38,526 bases of DNA from Cudoniella acicularis (taxonomy: Eukaryota; Ascomycota; Leotiomycetes; Helotiales; Helotiaceae), in NCBI GenBank assembly GCA_013054445.1, contig JAAMPI010000417.1:1-38526 (forward strand), given 5' to 3'. A program made the position numbers and the translations under genes. Position 1 is the first letter of the stretch. Each line of letters opens with the position of its first letter. The notes below the pieces were generated by a model that saw only the letters and a list, made by a program, of their open reading frames with translations, had not been told where the DNA came from and did not search any database. Positions 11,665 through 20,152 of this stretch are shown one piece after another.

Positions 11665-11732
11665 TGTCGATATTATAAGAAACGTTATAAAATTAGCTAC
11701 GAGCTTACGTATTACCTCCGAACTGGCTGTCT
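11665..11732 (+). pseudogene. Ghost of a gag C2H2-type zinc finger
   Basis: The frame reads CRYYKKRYKISYELTYYLRT and then GC. Fungal Gypsy gag proteins often carry a finger of the form C-x2-C...H-x-L/H-H-L-R-T-G-C. Here the second Cys and the two His positions all read Tyr, which are single G-to-A or C-to-T changes from Cys (TGT/TGC) and His (CAC/CAT), as expected from RIP acting on both strands. Stops (TAG) lie on either side in the same frame. Confidence 0.5.
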
Positions 11733-12505
11733 AGGGAAGCCTACTAAACTTAAGGACGATCCGAGGCTCTAGAAAGCGTCTACTACTAAAGCGTCTACTA
11801 TTAAAGCCCTTCCTCTAAAGACGCTATTCAAACCGGTAGCTATACTTTAACGGAAGAAGACCTTGTTAACCCCTTCGACAGCTCCTACGACTCTTTAGAT
11901 AACCCCCCCGCTACCTCCTACCCTTCCGGACATAGTCTAAGCTATAAAGGAGGCTTTGCTACCTACGGGTCCGCTACCTCCTACCCTTCCGGATATCGTT
12001 TAGGCCGTAAAGGAGGCCTTACTACTACTCGAGCCTAATTAAGTGTTGTCTAAGTATATTAAATTCCTATATAGTACGATTAAGTAGGCTAGCGACGAAT
12101 TATATAAAGATCTTAGGGAAGTAATAGTCAAGACTATTAAGGCTTAAGAACTCTAGCTAGCCCGTAAATTTAATACGATCCCGACACCTAACTATATAAG
12201 GGACTAGGATATAGACGTGCTCTTTCGAGAAGCCGTATAGGAACTTAAGACCTATATACGAGATCGCACTCCGCTACCTAAATACTACGCTTAGCGGCTA
12301 GACCGGATTCTCTAGGAACGTCTTCTTAAGCCCGGCTTAGATAGTTAGGAAGACCTTAACTCGGTCCCCGAGGCCTATTCGGACTATCTCGACGTGTTTT
12401 CTAGAGCCTCCCGACGCCCTACCTCCGCACCGCTCGTACGACTATAAAATCACCCTCGAAGACGATAATATAGCACTTTCTATACGCTTAAAGGCAAGCT
12501 TTTTT

Positions 12506-12517
12506 AGAAGAGGGGGG
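12506..12517 (+). other. Polypurine tract (second-strand primer site)
   Basis: agaagagggggg lies 3 bases before the first base of the 3' LTR. It is the expected plus-strand priming site and fixes the element's orientation as forward. Confidence 0.7.
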
Positions 12518-12520
12518 TAA

Positions 12521-12871
12521 TGTCATAGACCTAGTTCGTCGACGCCTTAGCGCTAGGGTAGATTAACTTAATAATAGTCGACGTAATAACTTAATTTAAC
12601 GCTCGTCGATTTAATAACTTAATAATAGCCTGTCCTTCTAATCGATAGTCGATTTAATAACTTAACGACTGACCGAATGACTCACTATCTAGGGGAGTCG
12701 CTTACGGACTACTTCGCTTACTAGCGCTATTTGTATAGTTAAATAGAGCTTCTCCCTCCGGGAGAACCTCTTCTTCTCTCCTTAGTTTAGTCTCTTCGAT
12801 AATACAGTACCTTCTTACAAATACGTCCCTACGTAACGTCAGGGCCCTAGTGCCTTTATAGAGCCGTAACA
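12521..12871 (+). repeat. 3' LTR of nested element
   Basis: 351 bp, TGTCATAG...GCCGTAACA. Relative to the 5' LTR it carries an extra ~39 bp in which gtcgatttaataactta is repeated around a unique cctgtccttctaatcgat core. Confidence 0.8.
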
Positions 12872-14265
12872 GTAATTAAAATATTCTTTTTTATATTTAT
12901 ATTTAATAGATAAAAGAATTAATTATTATTATTTTTAAAAAAAAGACTTCTCTTCTCTTAATACTCTTAATATTTATATATTTTATAATAGAATATATTA
13001 TTATTAGATATTCTTTAATTAATATTATTTTCGTTTTAAGATTAAGATCTAATATAAATATAAAGGTTAGAAAATTCTTTATCTATAAGATATAAATTAG
13101 TTATCTAATATTTATCTCTTAAAAAAAGAACCTTTATTATAGCTCGAATCTTTTATTCTATTATATATTATATAAATTTCTCTACTAGGCTTAAAATAGT
13201 AACCTAAGAGCTTATTCTAGCTTTTTTTTAGATTATATATTTTATCGTACCTGATCTTATTATAATTTAGATCTATTAATTATTCCTTAACTTTAATAAT
13301 ACTTTTATATTTTATATTATAAATATCTAATAAATATAAATTTTAATTCTAATAAACGCTATATATAGTTTGATTTTAATAACTTATAAGACTTAGTCTA
13401 TCTTATTAAGCTATTTTATTTATATTTTAAGATATATAATAAATATAGAAAATATATTATTTTAAACTTTAAATATATTTATAATATTAAAATTTCTAAT
13501 ATCTATTTCTTTATAAAGACTATTTCTAGTTCTTATATATTTTCTAATTCTAAGAATCTAATTAAATAGTCTTTTAAATATCTATCTATTTTTAGTTTAG
13601 AAAGCCTATTACTAATTCTAAAGGTTTCTTTTAAATTATATATTATCTTAAATCTAAATAATTATTTCTAGCTAATATAGACTTTCTTATACTATATATT
13701 CTTCTCTCTTATATTCTAATCAAGTTTTCTTTTTCTTTTATTTTTCTCTTATTTTCTATTATTTTAAATATATAAATCCTATACTTAGTCTTTATAAAGA
13801 TTATTATAAATAGCTTTTTTATTTTATTTATTCTCTAGAATCTATATTATTATATAAGATAATTTATAAAATCTCTTTTATTCTAGGTCTCTAAATAGTT
13901 CGTCTATCTATAGCTCTTCTACTATTATCGATATATAAGACTATAGAGTCGAGCTAATACTATTTTATAGATAACATATATTATAATAAATAGTTATTAT
14001 ATTATTATCTCTAAGCTAGAGTCTATTAGGCTAGTAGGTCTAAGGGCTATAAACCTCTTATTAATTAACCTAATCCTATTCTTTTCTAGACCTTATCTAA
14101 GCTTCCTTATAGATCTTAGTATTTTATTAAGTATATTCTAATAACTTTATCGCTTTATAATATTAATATTCTATATTCTTATAGTCTTCGCTAGCTAAAC
14201 TTCTTTTCTTTTATATATAGTAGAGAACTAGTAAGGCCTTATTATAAGTTACTTAGTATTATCGA
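12872..14265 (+). mobile_element. RIP-degraded Gypsy pol, right part (after nested insertion)
   Basis: Immediately after the nested element a ghost of Gypsy RT resumes (ILF at about 12884-12892, then further on a segment aligning with the region ahead of the catalytic YLVMPFG strand of Gypsy RTs), but stops occur every few codons and CA/TG dinucleotides are nearly absent. The rest, to about 14265, is AT-rich with no readable domain. It is interpreted as the remainder of the same host element as 10440-10835. The right border is placed where composition returns to normal just before the UbiA promoter. Confidence 0.5.
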
Positions 14266-14395
14266 TAAAACAGCCCTACTTACCTTTCCGAACAGAAATA
14301 GATTTCGTGCAGGTGAGGATTCAGGTTAAACAACCAGCTGTTATCCTCCTCTTGGGTTCTTGAAACTAGTATTTTCCTCCACCCTTTGAAAATAG

Positions 14396-14463
14396 CTATA
14401 AAAGCAGCGATAGACACGGAAGTTATTTTTCCAGATTTTCACATTGACATACTCGCTATATAA
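14396..14463 (+). promoter_or_regulatory. TATA-like elements upstream of the UbiA gene
   Basis: ctataaaagcag (about 14396-14407) and gctatataagg (about 14455-14465) lie roughly 175 and 115 bp upstream of the ATG at 14574. Either could place transcription start in the short leader. They sit only about 130-190 bp from the RIP-degraded element. Confidence 0.4.
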
Positions 14464-15330
14464 GGAGACGCATGTTGCCACCGGTTTGGGCCTCCAAAAG
14501 ATTTTGAGTACAATCCAATTCGCCGTTCCCGAACTTAGGACATTTTCCACTGTTCTCGAGTGTTGCTGTCAAAATGGTGCTCAAGCATATTATCAATGAG
14601 GCAAAGATTGCCTGGGCATTCAACCGCAGAGATCTTACAGGTGAGAACGCCAAATGATTTCTCAGTATTAATTAGTAGATTAAAAGCTAATAATTACGAC
14701 CTCCAGCAACTGTAGTGCCATTTTCCCTTTTTACCATCGCCTCCTCACTCGAATCCCAAGAATCTTTAAGTTGTCTAATAAGCAATACCGCCAAGTCTGC
14801 CCTCCTGGGCTTCGTGTTACTTTACACGTTCACAATCAGCAACCAGATCAACGGGATCGAAGAAGACCGACTGAACAAACCCGACCGCCCCATCGTTTCA
14901 GGCATGGTCAGCCTTCGAGGAGCCTACAAACGTTACATCCTTCTCACCATTGGAGCCCTAATCTTCGCGCGTGTCATGAATGTCGAGACAGGAGCTTTTA
15001 TGTTTATGGCATTTGGAGCTTTGCATAATTTCACCGCAATATCGTCGTTTGGCCCAACCAAGGATTTTGTGACAACGGCAGTTCTCACAAGTGGGTTATA
15101 TAGCGCTTGGGAACTTGGCAGTGGGACGGCTAGCAGAGGGGTAGAGTGGATTATTTGTCTTGCGGTCAATCTCGTTTTCAGCATCTCGATTCAAAATTTG
15201 AGGGATGTGGTTGGTGATGCTGCGACGGGGAGGCATACTACCCCTCTTATGCTGGGCAAACCATACGGTAAGAGCTTGTGAAATATGGTGACTGTATGGT
15301 ACTCGCTAACGAAAAGTTGCAGACCGAATC

Positions 15331-15338
15331 TACATTTC
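15331..15338. repeat. Left target-site duplication of the MITE
   Basis: tacatttc, identical to 15553-15560. Element plus one copy is 222 bp, a multiple of three, so the UbiA reading frame is the same on both sides. Confidence 0.9.
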
Positions 15339-15552
15339 TAGACTGCGTGATGGGTAACCCACGGGTACCCGTTTGGCCGTGCTTCTCTTTTACTTCTAGG
15401 CCAAATTTAATACGGATTTTTTGACAGAACTAGAAATTTCGAGTCTATTATGAAAATACGATATTTATTAAAAAAAAACCTTAGGGCTTTACCCGACGCA
15501 CGGCTAGGCACGGACCAACTGGTCCGTGTACGGGTACCCATCACGCAGTCTA
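15339..15552. mobile_element. hAT-type MITE, 214 bp, inside exon 3 of the UbiA gene
   Basis: Terminal inverted repeats start TAGACTGCGTGATGGGTA on both ends, and the right end reads GGGTACCCATCACGCAGTCTA. A perfect 8-bp duplication, tacatttc, flanks it at 15331-15338 and 15553-15560. An 8-bp target duplication is diagnostic for the hAT superfamily among common fungal TIR elements. Subterminal acgggtaccc motifs occur near both ends. There is no coding capacity, so it must have been moved by a transposase encoded elsewhere. Confidence 0.9.
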
Positions 15553-15560
15553 TACATTTC
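15553..15560. repeat. Right target-site duplication of the MITE
   Basis: tacatttc, identical to 15331-15338. The lack of any mismatch suggests recent insertion. Confidence 0.9.
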
Positions 15561-15967
15561 TATATGTATGATCGTCACGAGAGCTTTGACACTACAAAAA
15601 CAATACTTGCAGAGTAACCACCCTTATTCCTCGAAAGCATGCGCTCTTTTGGTGATCATGACCGATCTATTCTTGGTGTTTCGCGTGTTCAGGTTTCAAG
15701 GAATTGCAGAAGACAAGAAGACTTATCGTTTATATATGCTCAGGTTTTCTTTAGAGCTTTTGTGCTCTTCGTTTGTCCTGTCAGCATAATGCTTGGACTA
15801 GTATATCAGGTGGCGGGCAGGTGATGTCAAGAGGCGTAGAGATATTTTAGAGTCTTTTGCAGTAGAGAATTTAAGACCAAGGAGAGTAGAGTTAAATCTA
15901 GTAACTGACGACCCGGGTATTACGGTGCAAAAAGACGAGTAATTTGGTTTCTTTAGGATTACTACTA

Positions 15968-16232
15968 TAGAGATTAACGAGAGTCGGTTTGCGCTATACC
16001 TAATACATACCGTAATGGTGATACAAATAGTGAAAATTTTCGCTATTGACTCGTGGATGCAGAGAAAAGTGGCACAATATCAGGCTTCTTATAGAGATTT
16101 CCTATCTAGGACACTACGCTACTCAATTATTCACAGATACAGAGATATTTGGAAGGTCAATGGCCCTACTCATATTTTCATCTGCATTCTGAAGAATTAA
16201 GTGTCGCACAAACCGACTCTCGTCGATCTGTA
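15968..16232. mobile_element. Second MITE-like inverted-repeat element, ~265 bp
   Basis: Imperfect terminal inverted repeats of about 26 bp share the core ACGAGAGTCGGTTTG (left about 15976-15990; right, inverted, about 16209-16223). Both ends can be drawn to a TA dinucleotide (15968-15969 and 16231-16232), which would fit a Tc1/mariner-type target. The interior has only a short open frame (16015-16200) with no recognised motif. It sits in the UbiA to acetyl-CoA synthetase intergenic region. Confidence 0.55.
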
Positions 16233-16587
16233 CGGTAGTCGAGGAATCTACCCAAACACATATTATCTCCCTGGATGTGTTCTGAATTCTGCTGCTAACT
16301 TGCTTTTTGTAGCACTTGATAAACTTGCATAACTTACACCGCTGCCTGTTGTGGTGGGTTAAGGTTTTCCGAAGCTATTATGCCGAGTAACAAAATTTGC
16401 CGGTTCTAACAACTGCATAATTTCAATAGCTCGATGCTTTAACGATTCCAGACCTCGAGTTCCATCATTAGTGGATACTACATTAAGGGATTTGAGGATC
16501 AGCTGAAATCTCCTGCACGACTGCAAACAGTGCATAAGTGACAGTGTGACACGTCATGCAGCTTATTCATAAAAGTTTGCAGCCACA
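16233..16587. other. Intergenic, nothing recognised
   Basis: Ordinary composition, no open frame of note and no clear promoter motif. Confidence 0.5.
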
Positions 16588-16968
16588 GTGTCTCAAATCT
16601 GTGCATCAAGCACTGCCTCTCTTCATCCCTGCTTATCACTGTTGTTTCCATTTGATCAGCTTGATGCAGGGCACATTGATGTTTCTGAACTAGTTTCCCT
16701 CCGGAGGAAACTTCTCGAGGAAGGAATCCCGCAAACCCTAGTCACTAGTGCCATCGTTGGCAAGGAAATTACATGCAGCTTCTCGTAAGTCAAACACGAT
16801 AAACCAATATTTATCCTTCATTTCACTGAGAGTATTTGGTCGAACCCAGGAGGAACGATTTGTCGCCTACTTAGGGAATATTTCACAGTCTGTGCGAAGT
16901 CAGTTCGAAGGCCTCAGGGTAATTGCCAGAGAGGAACATCCAGCCCCCAGCAAAGGACCTTCGAAATG
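16588..16968 (+). pseudogene. Unidentified coding-like fragment upstream of the acetyl-CoA synthetase
   Basis: Two short frames look like protein: 16588-16788 contains DAGHIDVSELVSLRRKLLEE, and about 16850-16968 contains [27 protein letters not shown] at about 16784 and a cag at about 16849 could bound an intron between them, but the phases I tried do not join cleanly. The second frame's stop overlaps the synthetase start as ATGA (16966-16969). It may be the tail of a lost gene. I do not recognise a family. Confidence 0.25.
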
Positions 16969-19198
16969 AGTGCCTACAACGTCAGCGACGAGCCTGAAAT
17001 GAATGATATTCCCCAAAATCTGGAGGAGTACAGAATAATCTATGCAAAATCGATACAAGATCCTACAACCTTCTGGGCAAAACAAGCACGCAAGTTGCTT
17101 GATTGGTACCAAGATTTCCAGACTCCTCATTCCGGAACGTTCCTCAATGGCGACAATGCTTGGTTCTTGGAAGGTCGCCTGAATGCTTCCTATAATTGCA
17201 TTGACCGACACGCTCTCAAAGATCCCAACAAGGTTGCTATAATATCCGAAGCTGACGAAATAGGTAATGGGAGGAAAATAACATTTGGTGAACTCCTTCG
17301 TGATGTTTCTCGCCTCTCATACATTCTCAAAGACATGGGGGCGAAGAAAGGCGACATAGTCGTCATATATCTCCCAAATATCGCCGAGGCCCTGGTCTCG
17401 ATGCTGGCATGCGCCCGTATTGGAGTCATACATTCCGTGGTATTCATGGGTTTCTCGGCCGCATCGTTGGCCGACAGGATCCTTGACGCGCAGTGCACGA
17501 TTATCATCACTACCGACGAAGCCAGGCGTGGTGGCAAGATAATTTGGACGAAAGCCATTGTCAATGAAGCACTCTTACGATGTCCAGGTGTGAAAGGTTG
17601 TCTGGTACTTAAACATACTGGCTCCGAAATTCCATGGTGCCCTTGGAGAGATTTCTGGTGGCACGACCAGGCGAGAAAGTGGCCAGCATATTACCCGCCA
17701 GAATCAATGTCTGCCGAGGACCCACTGTTTCTTTTGTATACATCAGGTTTCACTGGCAAACCAAAGGGTTTGATGCATACAACAGCTGGGTTCCTGGTGG
17801 GTGCTGTTATCACTACCAAGTACGTTTTTGATATGCAACCAACAGACAAGCATTCTTGTGCGGCAGATGTTGGGTGAATTACGGGTTATACGTACCTGGT
17901 CTATGGACCATTGCTCATTGGAGCTACAACTATTGTATTCGAAGGGACGCCTTCCTATCCATCATTTTCCCGGTTTTGGGATATCATCGACGAGCACCAC
18001 GTCACACATTTTTACGCCGCACCTACAGCCCTCAGAATCTTGAAACGTGCTGGTTCTTCTCACATCACTGTTCCAAGGGAGAACTTAAGGGTTCTGGGAT
18101 CAATAGGGGAACCAATTGCATCGGAAGTCTGGAAATGGTATTTTGAGGAGGTTGGACGTGGAAGAGCCAATATTGTGGACGTAAGTTTGCATACGATTAA
18201 ACATACGGTCAGATCGGGAGCTAACTATATGTAAGACGTATTTTCAGACTGAAACTGGATGCCATGTCATCACGCCTCTCGTAGGCTCTATTCCAACTAA
18301 ACCTGGTTGCTGCACAGTCCCATTCCTTGGTATCGAGCCAGCTATACTTGATCCTATGTCAGGCGAGGAACTTCATGGCAAGGCCGAAGGGGTTCTGGTT
18401 CTTAAAAACCCGTGGCCTAGTATGGCACGCACCGTTTACCGGGCCCATGATAGATATATGGACACATACTTCGACGTATACCAGGGGTACTATGTAAGTG
18501 TCGGGATCCCATTTTGCTTCATTTATGAGCTGACGTCTGGTTTGTTCACGGGCGATGGGGCATATCGTGACGAGGATGGGTACTACTGGATTCGTGGCAG
18601 AGTTGACGATGTTGTTAATGTCTCAGGGCACCGGTTATCAACTGCTGAGGTGGAGGCTGCTCTACTTGAAAATTGTAAGTCCCCCCTTATCATTTGGGAT
18701 AATTTGGGCCGCTGATGCCTCCCTCGAAGCCTGCGTGGCAGAAGCAGCAGCTGTCGCCGTGAGCGACGAAATCATAGGGCAGGCACTTGTAGCATATGTC
18801 GCTCTGAAAAACGCCAGCAGCGATAGTGCGAGCATCCGAGAGGCTCTTAAGGATCAAGTCCCCAAATCCATTGGAGCTTTTGCGACACCAAAGGATTTAT
18901 ATTTCGTCTCTGATCTTCCAAAGACTCGCTCCGGCAAAATAATGCGACGGATCCTAAGGAAAATTCTGGAGGGCGAGAGGGAAGATTTTGGGAACACTTC
19001 TACTGCAAGTCTTCAATTTACAGGAATTCGCCACGCTGAGTTACTAATGTTTGCATGTAGCTTTTGAATCCTACGATCATTCAAAGTATAATTGAAGTCG
19101 TAGAAGTCCAGCTTAAAAATGCCTCTGAGAGGTGTAATATGACACCCGGAAGCGATTTGTTGGAGCCTAAGCAAAGTACATGTTTCGGGAGCCTCTAA
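16966..19198 (+). pseudogene. Acetyl-CoA synthetase paralogue (AMP-forming), decayed
   Basis: Model: exons 16966-18180, 18236-18493, 18545-18674, 18730-19004, 19061-19198, about 671 codons, the usual length. The enzyme joins acetate to CoA via acetyl-AMP in the cytosol and nucleus. Recognisable blocks: the N-terminal [18 protein letters not shown], the P-loop (YTSG-TGKPKG), the TYxQTETG motif, [18 protein letters not shown] and the C-terminal lysine motif TRSGKIMRRIL. Lesions: TGG-to-TGA at 17875-17877 (codon 304) where the family has DVGWITG; Ser to Phe in the P-loop at 17749-17751; Trp to Phe in TYWQTETG at 18242-18244; and intron 2 (18494-18544) ending tg instead of ag. The last intron (19005-19060) is GC-AG. 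Most of the protein is otherwise well preserved, so decay is recent. An extra copy of this primary-metabolism enzyme in a cluster suggests local acetyl-CoA supply or a specialised acyl substrate. Confidence 0.85.
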
Positions 19199-20152
19199 GG
19201 GAGCAGTGAGATACTTCTTCCATCCTCTCCTTTCTACCCCTTTGGAGAGGTGAGGAACACATTAGCCTTAGGAAAAGCTTATAAAAGAGTAAGCGAGAAC
19301 GATAGCAAAGGTGCCTATGATAACACCTCTAGCTGATTGAGTGTTTGTGAACTATTATTGGACTTCTTCGGTGGGAGAGAGGTGTGAATACTACTAGGTT
19401 AGATCGAAAATAATCCCCATTCTACAAGCAAACTTGCTCAGTTGTAGAATTTCAACATATAATTCTAACTAGTAAGCCCCTATTCGGTTGCGCTGCTGCC
19501 AGGATAATACTGAAATTTCGATGTTGTAAAGTTTTATAGCACTGTAATCGATAATATTATCGGTATTCAAACAATCTTGTAAATAAATAGTTTATTCTAG
19601 TCCATATTCTCAACAAACTTCGTGATTTTGTGTATTCTTGTCGTATTTCTATTGAGAAGTGATTGAGCTCATCCCTTAATAAATACTGGCTGCAGCCGAC
19701 AGGGCAATCTAGTGCTTACCTCTTCATCCGACGTCAACCGACGAGTACGCTGTTATTTTATCCTGCAATTTAAATAAGTAGAAATTTTATTTTGGACGAT
19801 TTTCTAAGGTAAAATTTTTAATACTGAAGAGCTGTTGTGAGAAATATTCCCTCGTAAATTTTCGTTGAATAACAGGGACAAAAATGCAGTATTTCTTTTC
19901 AGCCGGAGCTCCTGAGCTAAGCGAATCCCCCTTTTCGTCCGCCCGGTTTATAGCCTAATCACTGACATCGAATTATAAAGATTGGTGTGAATTGAATCGA
20001 AAATTGAATTGAATTGCAGCAAATCAGGTTTTGCTGGTATTTAATCATAGATATAGGAATAGTTAACATGCTTAAAACAGATTTATGCTGAGTCGCTGAC
20101 CTCGTGTTCAAGTTTCCATACAGAAAAAAATGATCACTTCGAGGCCCCGTCC
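19199..20152. other. Intergenic between convergent acetyl-CoA synthetase and FAD oxidoreductase
   Basis: About 950 bp without a supported gene. A perfect 14-bp palindrome, cgataatattatcg (about 19547-19560), contains two inverted GATA cores and could be a GATA-factor site or a structural element. Because the flanking genes converge, the region should mainly hold 3' ends. Confidence 0.5.

Larger units (their letters stand above)
10836..12871 (+). mobile_element. Short LTR retrotransposon nested in a Gypsy element, RIP-mutated
   Basis: Two similar direct repeats (10836-11147 and 12521-12871) flank an internal region of about 1.37 kb. The right repeat starts TGTCATAG and ends GTAACA; the left has the same ends with C-to-T and G-to-A changes. 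A polypurine tract (agaagagggggg, 12506-12517) sits just before the right LTR, as in an LTR retrotransposon in forward orientation. The interior holds a gag-like zinc-finger ghost and the first part of a Gypsy pol (YSDYLDVFS..., about 12380-12407, and ALPPHR, about 12417-12434) that runs straight into the 3' LTR, so most of pol is missing. It is a non-autonomous or internally deleted Gypsy element. CA and TG dinucleotides are nearly absent while CC, CT and CG remain. Confidence 0.75.
14574..15789 (+). pseudogene. UbiA-type membrane prenyltransferase/terpene cyclase, disrupted by a MITE
   Basis: Model: exon 1 14574-14640, intron 14641-14706, exon 2 14707-15265, intron 15266-15322 (ctaac branch site, cag acceptor), exon 3 15323-15789 with a MITE at 15339-15552. 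Both UbiA signature regions are present: NQINGIEEDRLNKPDRP (first Asp-rich motif plus the RP box, about 14838-14888) and NLRDVVGDAATGRHTTP (second motif). Several hydrophobic helices fit a multi-pass endomembrane protein of about 290 residues, the usual family size. Fungal members either prenylate aromatic or pyrone acceptors or cyclise farnesyl diphosphate (Fma-TC type); the sequence does not decide which. The MITE brings a TAA at 15355-15357, removing the C-terminal helices. Exon 3 continues in frame beyond the MITE, ending at 15789, so the break is recent. Confidence 0.85.

Noticed and set aside
10831..12876. 5-bp target duplication of the nested LTR element (gctac / gtaat)
   Set aside because: Only two of five bases match; even allowing RIP-type transitions one mismatch is a transversion, so I do not claim it.
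15339..15552. The MITE as a natural intron of the UbiA gene
   Set aside because: Its ends are TAG...CTA with inverted repeats and a target duplication, not GT...AG, and splicing signals at the borders are absent.
17820..17866. Possible intron (gtacgt...gcag) just before the TGA of the acetyl-CoA synthetase
   Set aside because: It would remove conserved YVFD sequence and still leave the TGA in place, so it does not rescue the gene.
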